A stretch of 10,006 nucleotides of DNA from Euperipatoides rowelli (lineage: Eukaryota > Onychophora > Udeonychophora > Euonychophora > Peripatopsidae), in NCBI GenBank assembly GCA_003024985.2, contig PXIH01S0012976.1, one strand, 5' to 3'. Below, one piece after another: positions 1-8,399 of the stretch. Position numbers and translations under genes: made by a program. How positions within the stretch are numbered: position 1 is the first letter of the stretch; each line of letters opens with the position of its first letter. Below the pieces are notes generated by a model, which ran no database searches, was not told the origin of the DNA, and was given only the letters and a program-made list of their open reading frames with translations.

Positions 1-610
1 TGACCTTGGTGGTCATTGTTTAACATCTCCTCTGATACTGTGTTCAAAGTCTGGACAATCCTGTCCCATAATTCCACCATGCTAGTTATCTGTTTGGCAT
101 ACACTTGGTCCTTTATGCAGCCCCACAGAAATAAATCAAGGGGAATGATGTCAAGTGACCTTGGTGGTCATTGTTTAACATCTCCTCTGATACTGTGTTC
201 GAAGCCTGGACAATCCTGTCCTGTAATTCCTCCTAGCTAGTTATCTGTTTGGCATACACTTGGTCCTTTATGCAGCCCCACAGAAAGAAATCAGGGTGGG
301 GGTGTGTGATGTCAGGTAACCTTGGTGGTTATTGTTTAACATCTCCTCTGATACTGTGTTCAAAACCTGGACAATCATGTCCCATAATTCCTCCATGCTA
401 GTTATCTGTTTTACATATACTTGGTCCTTTATGCAGCTTCACAGAAAGAAATCAAGGGGAGTGATGTCATTGTTTAACATCTTCTCTGATACTGTGTTCA
501 AAGCCTGGACAATCCTGTCCTATAATTCCTCCATGCTAATTATCTTTTGTATACACTTGGTCCTTTATGCATCTCCACAGAAAGAAGTTATGGCTTGTGA
601 TGTCATGTAA
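1..610 (-). repeat. Tandem array of about four ~150-bp units derived from a transposase C-terminus
   Basis: Four head-to-tail copies are visible, beginning near 1, 156, 317 and 469; unit lengths are about 155, 161, 152 and 142 bp. Each shares the core around ATACTGTGTTCRAA, TGGACAATC and TTGGTCCTTTATGCA. On the minus strand each unit reads as the end of a DDE transposase: PPRS-x-DI, DFFLWGCIKDQVY, then EELWDRIVQALNTVSEEML. The array merges at about 610 into the single-copy part of the same transposase. Copy 4 has lost about 2 nt just after the DQVY codons, which frameshifts it. Copy 4 also begins without the ACCTTGGTGG segment. The left edge is cut by the window, so more copies may exist. The unit length is not a constant multiple of three, so this is a DNA-level repeat and not a repeated protein domain under selection. 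Confidence 0.88.
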
Positions 611-850
611 TCTTGGTGGCCATTTCAATTGTCTGTCTTCACCAATCCAACGATTTGGTAATTTCTCTTTGAGGAAATTCCACACTTGTAAGCCCCAGTT
701 GGGGAAGGTATCCTGTTGGAAATAAATGTTTGGCTGTATGTGTTCCAAATCCGTGACAGAGAAAAGTTGAAGCATATCTAGATAGAAAGTTGAGTGGTTC
801 GTTGGTTTGATGAAGAAAAACGGGCCGATTATGCGCTTGTAACTGAATCA
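536..850 (-). pseudogene. Decayed IS630/Tc1/mariner-like DDE transposase fragment (C-terminal half)
   Basis: Minus-strand reading from about 846 down to the stop at 536 gives RIIGPFFF, then HIQPNIYFQQD, then FLKEKLPNRWIG, KWPPR, and DITSHNFFLW. This pattern (FQQD...PNRWIG...WPPRSPD-T-DFFLW) is typical of IS630/Tc1/mariner-type transposases abundant in arthropod genomes. The D of FQQD is expected to be the second catalytic acid and the D near SHNFFLW lies in the third-acid region. The usual GAPPH after FQQD is replaced by TFPNW, and the usual PLD before FFLW reads SHN, so the third catalytic acid appears lost. Beyond 850 the frame runs into a G-rich run (about 857-871), and no N-terminal half or first catalytic acid is seen. 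It is a dead relic inside a host intron, antisense to the host gene. The broad family call is firm; the exact subfamily is not. Confidence 0.85.
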
Positions 851-1048
851 GTGTGTGGGGGGGTGGGGGGGCAACTTATAACTTAACAAACAATGTGTAG
901 CTAACTGTTTTAATTATCTTATAATATTTTCAAAATTGAGTGAATAAATTATAGATAATTTTATATAACAGGATTTGGTTGATTAATATTGTTGACAAAA
1001 TTATGTAAACTTGTAAAAATATGACTGTTTTTATTTAAATGTTTTTAG

Positions 1049-1089
1049 CCAGTTTGGTCAGTATGATATTACAAGAAGGAGATATTGCA
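1049..1089 (+). CDS. XYLB: Xylulose kinase, internal 41-nt exon
   Basis: The exon supplies two bases of a split codon (xCC, probably Ala) and then thirteen codons reading SLVSMILQEGDIA. It lies between acceptor TTTTTAG (ends 1048) and donor GTAAGC (starts 1090). The peptide corresponds to the part of animal xylulose kinase just before the phosphate-loop motif; from memory of the family the equivalent is ASL-x-x-M-x-LxEGDIA. It joins the next exon in phase 0, giving the continuous ...EGDIA-VSLGTSD.... The enzyme phosphorylates D-xylulose with ATP to D-xylulose 5-phosphate in the cytosol, feeding the pentose phosphate pathway. This stretch belongs to the C-terminal FGGY lobe. The exon is very short and would be easily missed by ab initio prediction; the call rests on homology and matching splice phases. 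Confidence 0.88.
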
Positions 1090-1707
1090 GTAAGCATGAT
1101 TTTATTTATTTATTTTTTAAAAAATTATTTAATATGAAATGACAAATATTAATTTTAATATAAGGATTTACATTATTATTTCAAGAAATTATTACCCTAT
1201 TCTTTGAAGAAGTATTTTAGTTTGACTTCTAGAAACTACAGATAACATGCGGTGATTTTTCATAAAATAATTTAAAAAAAATTGAACAGTAACTTAAATT
1301 ATTCATTATACACAAAATGTAAAATACATAAATGTTTTAAAAATTGGCACAATAAGATTTAAGCCTTGGTAATATGATATACTGTATTTGCTGAAATCAT
1401 GGAGTTCTTCCACCTTTTCTCCTGGACATCACCTTGAAACAATTGCTACTTAGAATGTTGGCAGACTACTAAGCTTTTGAGTCTACATCTGAATAAATAT
1501 AAATCTGGAAATAAATAGTTAATGACAAGAAAATGTTTAGCCTAAAAAATGTATAAGGGGATAATATTTATTTATTTATTATTTGTTCGCATTTGCTCAG
1601 GCATTTGGAATGTTTTACTTTATTTGTGACGTGCTTACTTTAGTTAATTGCTATTAGTATATGTGTCACAAATGAGTCTACTTCTGAAATGCACGGGCTA
1701 ATTAATT

Positions 1708-2021
1708 AATTATACAGTACATGCAGTATAATTTTAATGTACATGATTATTTTGCCATAAAGGCTTTTACTCTTAGTTTTGTTGCCTTTACCTGTGGAAG
1801 TGGCTCTCGCCACAACTGTTATGTGCCATCAGCTTGACGGGAGCCAGCTTCCATACGTTTGGACCATCCATGGACCAAACTTTATTTTTTATTATTTGCA
1901 TGCAGTACGCTGGTCAGCAAAGTTGGCTGGCTAGCGTAGTTTTCCAAGTTTTTACTTCATTTTTATTCTCCTGTACATTGTTTATTCCATCAAGTTAACC
2001 TACATGACCATCGAAATGTAG
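1708..2021. repeat. Cluster of consecutive stem-loop-forming inverted repeats
   Basis: Six inverted repeats follow one another. 1708-1715/1726-1733 is AATTATAC with its perfect complement. 1758-1764/1784-1790 is TAAAGGC with its perfect complement. 1795-1809/1838-1853 is TGGAAG-TGGCTCTCG against a complement with one mismatch and a one-base bulge. 1857-1867/1870-1880 is GTTTGGACCAT, 10 of 11 pairs. 1906-1918/1926-1938 is TACGCTGGTCAGC, 11 of 13 pairs. 2000-2005/2016-2021 is CTACAT, perfect. The 1790-1938 part is clearly richer in G and C than the surrounding intron. No known RNA family or transposon end was recognised. It could be a structured intronic RNA, a remnant of a hairpin-rich mobile element, or partly chance. 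Confidence 0.65.
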
Positions 2022-2237
2022 AATAAACTTTTACAATTTAAATTTTTATTCGATCGTTATAATATACAGCATTTGGAAAAATAAAGATATTTTAATAAAA
2101 TATTAATGTAGTAAAACATCATTACACATTTATTTTTGTAGTGTTGTAAATGCAAATTATAACGTAAGTTTAGTAAAAAAGCAAAAAGATAGGCAGTGAG
2201 CTTTAAATTACAATCCAAACTTTAAGATAACTTTGTG

Positions 2238-2739
2238 ATTAGAAATAATGAAAAAATTAAAAAAAACTTTAAAAAAAATCTTGACGTTACAACAGAAATA
2301 TCTGTTTTCTTTACAGACACTTTTTTGTCTTTTTTCAAAATGGAGATCAGTAAGAAAATTTATTTGCTAAAAATTAACTTCTTTCTTGAAAAAGAAAAAA
2401 AAAAATCAGTGTATAGTGGTGCCCTCTAATCTAATAAGTAAAGAGGGTCTGTAAATTGTTATTTTGAAATTATTTTATGTTTACTGCTTAATTCTTTAAC
2501 ATAATGAAATAATTTAAAAATAACAATTGAATTAACATACCCTCTTTAGCTATTAGAGGGCACCACTGTATAATTTTTTTTTTTTTTTTAAGGAAATCTC
2601 ATAATTCTTTGCAAAATAAACTTTCTCTCTGATCACCATTTTGAAAAAAGCCAAATGAAGTGCTTCTGAAGGAAACATAATTCTATTGAAATGTCAGGAT
2701 TTTTTTAAATTTTCCTTTAATTTTTCAGTATTTCTAATT
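2238..2739. repeat. Large imperfect palindrome (~250-bp arms) in XYLB intron
   Basis: The left arm read forward and the right arm read as reverse complement align almost end to end. Matching landmarks are ATTAGAAATA (2239 vs 2738), TTAAAAAAATC-TGAC (about 2271-2285 vs 2693-2706), CTTTTTTCAAAATGG with GATCAG (about 2329-2350 vs 2629-2652), and AGTTTATTT-GC-like sequence. The innermost part is a MITE-like hairpin centred near 2490 (AACATAA/TTATGTT around the loop). The arms differ by scattered substitutions and small indels, so the duplication is old. Weaker similarity may continue outwards to about 2215 and 2780 (shared AAACTT). If transcribed with the host pre-mRNA it could fold into one long hairpin. 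The palindrome is seen directly; any function is inference. Confidence 0.82.
2414..2568. mobile_element. MITE-like element, 155 bp, flanked by TA
   Basis: The right end reads CAGTGGTGCCCTCTAATAGC as reverse complement of 2549-2568. The left end at 2414 reads the same with one substitution at the first base (TAGTGGTGCCCTCTAAT). Each terminal repeat also holds an internal CCCTCT...AGAGGG mini-hairpin. The inverted repeats run inward almost to the centre. TA is present immediately outside both ends (2412-2413 and 2569-2570), as expected for a TA target-site duplication of Tc1/mariner-type elements. There is no coding capacity, so it would be a non-autonomous element. It sits exactly at the centre of the larger palindrome, so the TA flanks could alternatively be a by-product of inverted duplication. 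Confidence 0.72.
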
Positions 2740-3277
2740 AATTTATTTATTTTTTTAAGTTATTTTATTTCAAGTTTACTATGGTATTATAAAACTTATT
2801 CGTTAACTTCTTNATGTTAAAAAGTTTAGCCATTTAGGCTAAATGTTCTTTGAAAAGACTCTACATAATTAAAATATAATGTAAACATTCAAATTGTTAA
2901 AGTATTAGGAAACATAAAATTAAGTGTGTTTTGATTAAATAAAAACTAAGATTGAGTTGTGTATGGCCTAATTGTTAACCAACAATGATAAACATTTACA
3001 ATTTTATAGTCAATTTAATGAGAAATCTAATTTAGAAATTAACATTTATGAGCTGTAAAATATTTTGCACAAATTTGCAACTTCAGAATGATATAACAAC
3101 ACTGTAAGTAAAAAGCATTCCTGGTTGGAAACCTTTTAAGATTTTACTATATGGACAAAACATTGACTTTCTGTAGTAAATTGACATAAAGATATTTTTA
3201 GTTCCTATTGCATCAACATTAGGCATTTTTTAAAATATTAATTTTCCTGGAGATTCATGTTGCATATCTTATTCATT
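2740..3277. other. AT-rich intron stretch, nothing recognised
   Basis: This part of the intron has one ambiguous base (2812) and many A/T runs. A small inverted repeat, TTTAGCCATTTAGGCTAAA at about 2824-2842, is present. No exon with acceptable splice sites and no mobile element was recognised on either strand. Confidence 0.5.
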
Positions 3278-3918
3278 TTCTCTCTCTTAGTAATCAGTGT
3301 TTCTTTCAGACAATTTTCTCCGGGGAGGCATTTCATTTCTTTGGGGGGTGGGGCAAAGTGTATGCATTTACAGATTTTTTAATAAGCTTTTTTTTTTGGC
3401 CGACTGGACGTTTTGTTGCCTTTCTGTCTGATTTGATAAGCTTTTTTTCTTCTTTTGGTTGACATTTTGTTGCCTTTCTATCTGATTTGATAAGTTTTTT
3501 TTTGTTTGATGACGTTTTGTTGCCTTTCTGTCTGATTTGATAAGCTTTTTTTTGTTGATGTTTTGTTGCCTTTCTGTCTGATTTAAGCTTTTTTTTTATT
3601 GATGTTTTGTTGCCTTTCTGTCTGATTTGATAAGCTTTTTTTTAGTTGACTGGACGTTTGTTGCCTTTCGTCCTATTTGATAAGTTTTTTTTTAGTTGAC
3701 TGGACGTTTGTTGCCTTTCTGTCTGATTTGATTAGCTTTTTTTTGCTTAGCACAGTGACCGTTATGTTGATTTTGTGTCATTTACTAGCGTATTGTTTAC
3801 TTTCTGTTTCCTTTTATAAGATTTTTATTTTTTCCCAATTTCNGGTTTGTTCTGGGGGGGGGAAGCCCCCTTCTCCGGGAGGTATACCTGAAAGAAACAC
3901 TGATAGTAATACAGAGAA
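3278..3918. mobile_element. Possible non-autonomous element: inverted repeats enclosing a minisatellite
   Basis: 3278-3309 (TTCTCTCTCTTAG... ending TCAGTGTTTCTTTCAG) is matched by the reverse complement of 3888-3918 (TTCTCTGTATTAC... ending TCAGTGTTTCTTTCAG). The last 16 bases are identical and the outer half has a few changes. Just inside each end lies a TTCTCCGG(G)GAGG palindrome (about 3315-3328 and 3871-3882) followed by a G-rich run. Between them is the seven-copy minisatellite. I could not define a target-site duplication. The structure resembles a DNA transposon derivative with an internal tandem array, but no transposase is present and the class is unknown. Confidence 0.55.
3379..3744 (+). 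repeat. Minisatellite, seven ~44-54 bp copies
   Basis: The core GTTGCCTTTC recurs at 3415, 3469, 3519, 3565, 3609, 3660 and 3710 (spacings 54, 50, 46, 44, 51, 50), usually followed by TGTCTGATTTGATAAGCTTT and a T run. Copies 1, 6 and 7 carry GACTGGACG before the core, while copies 2 to 5 are shortened there. That pattern fits deletion in one copy followed by local amplification. Most units contain AAGCTT. An open reading frame runs through part of the array, but this comes from repetition and has no recognisable protein. Confidence 0.9.
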
Positions 3919-4480
3919 TTCTTGTTATATTGTACACAGTTATAACGAGACTATGGATAGAATGATAAAAATTTGAAGTCCCCTCCAAACTTCATATATT
4001 TTAATGCTATTTTACTCTTGTTAAAACAATTACATTTTCATACAAATTTCCGATAATACGAGCAAAAATAAAATTTATTGTTTTTGCATTATTTATTTAA
4101 ACTTAGTTTAGTGATTATGAAATAAATATTTTGTTATTAACTATACCTATTATTCGTTTAAAACTGTGCAAAAAAAAAAAGGCTATTATAAATTTAATAT
4201 TTTTTAAATGATATATTGTAAATTCTGAAATAAATGTTGGAGCTTAAATTTATATTTTGGGAAATAAAATTTTGCTAATTTTCATATTTTGTGAATAAAG
4301 GTACGGTAACATTGATTTTTGGTCAATAACTTGGTAAAACAACTGAATAAAATTGTAAATTTTCAGATACAAATAGTGTCAATTTCTAAATTTTTTAATA
4401 GCAAAATGCACCATAATGCATAATTTTTCTCATTATAGAATATTATAATCTTATAGCGGTTTCAGTTTTTGTAACAAAAT
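3919..4480. other. AT-rich intron stretch, nothing recognised
   Basis: The stretch is very rich in A and T, with several AATAAA-like hexamers of no evident meaning inside an intron and an A run at 4170-4180. No gene, RNA or transposon was recognised. It ends at the long T tract that serves as polypyrimidine tract for the 4505 exon. Confidence 0.5.
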
Positions 4481-4501
4481 ATTTGATTTTTTTTTTTTTA
4501 A

Positions 4502-4621
<120 letters not shown>

Positions 4622-5575
4622 TAAATTATTTTTAGAATTTAACTTTTGTTGGCCTCGTTCACATGGCACAAGCGGCTATGAAAAACAGCATCAATAATTT
4701 TAATAGGCGTCCAAATCTAACTATTAATTAGTGTTATTTGTTACGATTTCAAAAATTAATCAAATGTTATTATTTGGTCAGTAGTGTTAAATATTAGCTA
4801 TTGTTTAAGTTCAGATATCCTCAAAGTTATTGACTGAAAATCAATAGTTATTAATCTCTTGTGACCTTGCTTAAAGAATTATGGGAATTTATTACACACA
4901 AGCTTTTGTTGTATACTTCATAAAAGCAGTACAGAAAGGCTATTGTAATAAATTGTGTATTTTCTAAATGACATAAATTCTACGAGAATTGTTAGCCCAT
5001 GTTAATATTTTTTTGTGAGAAAACTTGAATGTTATCTAAATAGTAGTGAAGATGGCATCCTTTTTTTTTTTTTTTTGGAGAGAGAGAGAGGAAATAGGTA
5101 AAATGATCAACTTTCCGAGAACAAAATTGTTGGCATTCCTATGTATCATGGGAGATCAACTTTAATTTCTTTCAGTTACTCACAGTTCGTGAATGATATA
5201 TTCTAGACTTCAATTCATGTTCTTGAGTCTTATATATTCTTTACGTCCTTTTTAATTAGCCTTAGGGGTATGACAATTTTACCTAGATTTTCTTTAGTGG
5301 ACTTTAAAAAAATATAATTGTACAATAATTATTGAATTATTTTTTATTAACTATTTATTGATTAGTATTTTTACTCTATTGCCAATTTTGTAATATACTA
5401 TTGAAATCCGACTACTATTGGTTGATGATGTGAATATATAGTGAACTGCTAATTGGTAAAATAAAGAAATGAAGGTAGGCTGAGCTTAAAGTGTAAACTG
5501 TTTATTATACGAATGTAAATAAATAATACAAAACAGCAACTCAGTATCATACAGAAATATCTAGTGAACGCCCGG

Positions 5576-5658
5576 TTTTACCTTCTCTTTCCCTCTCTAT
5601 CCCTCTCCCATTTTCTCCCCTTTCTATCTTATCACCATCATTCCCCTACCCCCACCCT
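5576..5658 (+). repeat. Pyrimidine-rich tract (C/T on + strand)
   Basis: About 80 bases are dominated by C and T, with motifs such as CCCTCTC, TTTCTCCCC and CCCCTACCCCCACCC and few purines. It stands out from the A/T-rich intron. It is too far from the 8794 acceptor to be its polypyrimidine tract. It may be simple-sequence drift or the edge of an inserted repeat; adjacent 5490-5575 is also less monotonous but unassigned. Confidence 0.6.
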
Positions 5659-5669
5659 CCATCCCTCAT

Positions 5670-6640
5670 AGCTAAGTGTCATGTGACCAAGACCAAATGC
5701 TTATTTATTCACACATTTCAAAATTTCATAGCATTGAACAATTCCGTTTAAAATAAGATAGCTTGTTCAATTAATGTTACTTATAAGCTACTGCCTGTTG
5801 TTTTACTTGTTATTTAGAAAGTAGAATTGTTGTTTTAATCATATTTACTTGTTTAATATTTTAACTGTAATAAGTACTGGATTAATCTTTCTTCATAATT
5901 CTGGTATTTCTCAAGTCCAGTATATTTAAAGCAGAATATAATTATCATGGTCTACATTAAGAAAAGTATTTTTTTCCTACCATCCTCCCCTCCCAACATT
6001 AAAATTAGAATTTTTAATGAATTTTTAATAAGATTTCAGATGTCATCCCAACTGCCATGAAAATTAATTTAATAAGGTGGCTGATATGATTAAAACTTAA
6101 AAGAATATTAAAAAAAAAAAAATTTATACGCTGTATGTTTTTGAAAATTTATAGTTTGTTACTCCAACAATAAGAAGAACCAATATGAAAACCAAATCTT
6201 TTGATAAATGAAATGCATAACCTAATCTATCTTATTGCTTGTGGCTTTCTTGGTGTATGTGAACATTATCAATATGTGATTCATAAATAAATGGAATTGG
6301 TTATTATATTTCACTTGTATTTCATCTTTATTTATCACAGCTAGTTAGTTTTGATTCATCATATTTTATGGAATTATTGAAGCCAACTCATTTCTTCAAC
6401 AAAGGCAATAAACTAGCTCTACCTTTACCTCAGGTTAATCATTTAGCAAATTTTTTTTTTAAGTACTCATATAGAAAAATTAAATAATTCAAATATTTCA
6501 AAACCTTATAATGAATCTAAATATCATTAAAAGGTATTGGGCAATAATTTCCTTGGTGATTTTTAAAATTTTGGTAAGCAGTTTGGCATTTTCTTTTTTA
6601 ATTCTTTATTAAATTAATAGTTTTTCTGTATTTTGTGGTG
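5670..6640. other. AT-rich intron stretch, nothing recognised
   Basis: No exon-like open frame with splice sites, no RNA gene and no terminal repeats were recognised. A 14-base string TACTCCAACAATAA occurs near 6160 and again near 6775; this is the only longer shared word I noticed and it is weak. Confidence 0.45.
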
Positions 6641-6654
6641 TGTGTGTGCAATGT

Positions 6655-6780
6655 TGCTCAGAGCCTGTAAGCAAAATTTTATTGGAGGCCTGCCAAGCCC
6701 CTAAACAAAGTTTAATTTCAGGCCCTGAGCATCAAACTTTGTTGGAGCCCATTAAACTAATATGCACCTCACCCTACTCC
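6655..6780. repeat. Repeat-like patch with internal direct and inverted repeats
   Basis: Two related segments lie about 60 bp apart: one around 6659-6691 (CAGAGCCTG...TTGGAGGCC) and one around 6719-6750 (CAGGCCCTGAGC...TTGGAGCCC). Between and within them is a perfect 10-bp inverted repeat, AACAAAGTTT at 6704-6713 and AAACTTTGTT at 6734-6743. The patch is richer in G and C than its surroundings, suggesting an inserted, decayed repeat. The family is not recognised. Confidence 0.45.
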
Positions 6781-7030
6781 AACAATAAAAAAATTAATGC
6801 ACAGTATATATGTAATTTATTAATTTCATGAAAAAATAAGTATGAGAAGAGATTAAAAATTTTCAAGCTTAACTATCGCAAATTATGAGCAAAAAAAAAA
6901 AATTTAATAGAAGTTTATAATAAGGAAAAATATTTTTTTAATTCTTTATGAAAATCACACAAAAAAAAACATTTGTATTTATTCTATCGATTCAAAATGA
7001 TAATTGAGTTGCATCATGATAACAAATTAT

Positions 7031-7963
7031 ACTCCCCTTTTTCAAAAATAGAATAGTCTAGAAGAAAGTGGTATGAAACCAAGAAGACAATTGATGCTTC
7101 TCCCCTCTTTCAAAAATGGTACAAAATTGAGGAGACAATAGATGCTTCTAACCTCTTTTGAAAATGGAATAGTCTAAAATAAAGTGGTACGAATCCTAGG
7201 GGACAATTAATGTTCTCCTTTCTTCGAAAATGGAATAGTCTACAAAAAAGTGGTACGAAACTGATAAGACAATTGATGTTTTTCCCCTCTTTCTAAAATG
7301 GAATAGTCTAGAATAAAAGTGGTAGAAAACCAAGGAAGCAATTGATGCTTCTCCCCTCTTTCAAAAATTGAAAGGTCTCGAATAAAAGTGGTACGAAACC
7401 AAGGAGGCAATTGATGCTTTTTCCCTCTTTCAAAAATGGAATAATCTAGAATAAAAGTGGTACGAAACTAAGGAGACAATTGATGGTGCTCCCCTCTTTC
7501 TAAAATGGAATAGTCTGGAATAAAAGTGGTACGAAACCCAGGAGGCAATTGATGTTTCTCCCTTCTTTCAAAAATGGAAAGGCCTTGAATAAAAGTGATA
7601 TGAAACCAAGGAGGCAATTTACGCTTCTCCCTTCTTTCAAAAATGGAATAGTCTAATATAAAAGAACGAAACCAAGGAGGGAATTGATGCTTCTCCCCTC
7701 TTTTGAAAATGAAATAGTCTAATATAAAAGTTGAACGAAACCAAGGAGGCAATTGATGCTTCTCCCTTCTTTAGAAATTGGAATAGTCTAATATAAAAGT
7801 GGAACAAAATCAAAAAGGCAATTGATGCTTCTCGGCTCTTTCAAAAATGGAATATTCTAATATAAAAGTGGTATGAAACCAAGGATGCAATTGATGCCTC
7901 TCCCCTCTTTTGAAAATGGTATGGTCTACTATAAAAGTGGAATAAAACAAGACAATTAGTGCA
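7031..7963 (-). repeat. Minisatellite of 69-bp period, about 14 copies
   Basis: The landmark GAATAGTCT (or variants) recurs at 7051, 7167, 7233, 7301, 7370, 7439, 7508, 7578, 7646, 7711, 7781, 7850 and 7919. Most spacings are 68-70 bp. A further copy between 7051 and 7167 is present but has lost about 20 bp including the landmark. Each unit continues through AAAAGTGGTACGAAACC, AAGGAGGCAATTGATGCTTC and a TCCCCTCTTTCAAAA segment. Because 69 is divisible by three, a minus-strand frame stays open over several copies (7468-7752) and gives a 23-residue repeat around PPWFRSTFILDYSIFERREK. I see no start context, splice logic or known domain, so I treat it as non-coding. The array ends just before a LINE tail. 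Confidence 0.92.
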
Positions 7964-8000
7964 TAATTCGCTAATAATTAGTTTATTAACATAAAAAGGA

Positions 8001-8203
8001 ATATACAAAAATAAATTTAAAAACAAATTTGTGTGGAATTTGTTACCTGAGGAGATTATCTCGTGTAAAACTTTTAATAGTTTTAAGAATAGGCTGGACA
8101 TCTTCTTAAAACAAAAGAAATATTTTAGAGANTTATTGTCGGTGTAAAAGTCTTGGACTTATTCCACCTAGTGTTTAAATTAAATTAAATTAAATTAAAA
8201 AAA
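8001..8203 (+). mobile_element. LINE (non-LTR retrotransposon) 3' tail, 5'-truncated, ending in a TTAAA repeat
   Basis: The + frame 8031-8147 reads VWNLLPEEII, then KTFNSFKNRLD, then a stop (TAA 8145-8147). The pattern V-WN-LP-E-V...-NSFKNRLD is the characteristic C-terminal tail of reverse transcriptases in many non-LTR retrotransposons of the CR1/Jockey type. About 30 bp of untranslated sequence follows, then a (TTAAA)n pentanucleotide run to about 8203, which resembles the short 3' microsatellite of CR1-like LINEs. The catalytic reverse transcriptase core is absent, so this is a 5'-truncated dead copy in host orientation. One ambiguous base occurs at 8132. The family level is an inference. 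Confidence 0.6.
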
Positions 8204-8309
8204 CATAGCTAAGCACTTAAATTTTTTTTTTTGTTTGAGAAATTTATGGCCCTAACAACTCAGGTCCTGTAAGCGTTCCTTCTTTTGCATCAACAAAGTT
8301 CCACCCCTG

Positions 8310-8326
8310 TGTGTGTGTGTGTGTGT
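8310..8326. repeat. GT dinucleotide microsatellite
   Basis: An uninterrupted run of about eight GT units lies in the intron, followed by CTATCATTATAAAC. A shorter GT run occurs at 8929-8938 just inside the next intron. Confidence 0.85.
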
Positions 8327-8399
8327 CTATCATTATAAACATATTTTTAATTCACAGGAATAGAATAATTATAGGATAGTTGGTGTTAAATAATAGATA

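Larger units (their letters stand above)
1..1048 (+). other. XYLB: XYLB intron, 3' part (phase 1), cut by left edge
   Basis: This is inferred to be the 3' part of the intron preceding the first visible exon. It ends in a T-rich tract and the acceptor TTTTTAG at 1042-1048. The following exon starts with CC, which completes a codon, so the intron is phase 1. Its left part is filled by the transposase-derived array and relic. The remaining 872-1041 is AT-rich with no recognisable gene or repeat. The upstream exon is outside the window. Confidence 0.75.

Noticed and set aside
16-610. Plus-strand open frames over 16-240 and 332-610
   Set aside because: They are antisense shadows of the tandem transposase-derived units; the meaningful reading is on the minus strand.
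857-871. G-run as a quadruplex regulatory site
   Set aside because: The run GGGGGGGTGGGGGGG could form such a structure, but it is a short low-complexity run beside a transposon relic and nothing else supports a role.
1795-1853. tRNA or known microRNA hairpin
   Set aside because: There is no cloverleaf, no A/B box pair, and the loop of about 28 nt and stem of about 15 pairs do not match a microRNA I recognise.
2235-2429. Plus-strand 64-residue open frame
   Set aside because: It lies in the left arm of the palindrome, is dominated by Lys/Phe from A and T runs, and matches no family.
3677-3988. Open frames on both strands around the end of the 44-54-bp minisatellite
   Set aside because: They arise from T-rich tandem repeats and the inverted-repeat end, contain an ambiguous base, and show no protein signature.
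6640-6831. 63-residue plus-strand open frame
   Set aside because: It coincides with the repeat-like patch and has no recognisable domain; the open frame is short enough to be chance.
7031-7963. CRISPR-like array
   Set aside because: The whole 69-bp unit is repeated, with no unique spacers between constant repeats, and the context is a eukaryotic intron.
7468-8101. Minus-strand frames with a 23-residue repeat, as a possible repetitive protein gene
   Set aside because: The 69-bp period keeps the frame open automatically; units carry substitutions and indels without evidence of frame preservation across the whole array, and no start or splice context supports coding.
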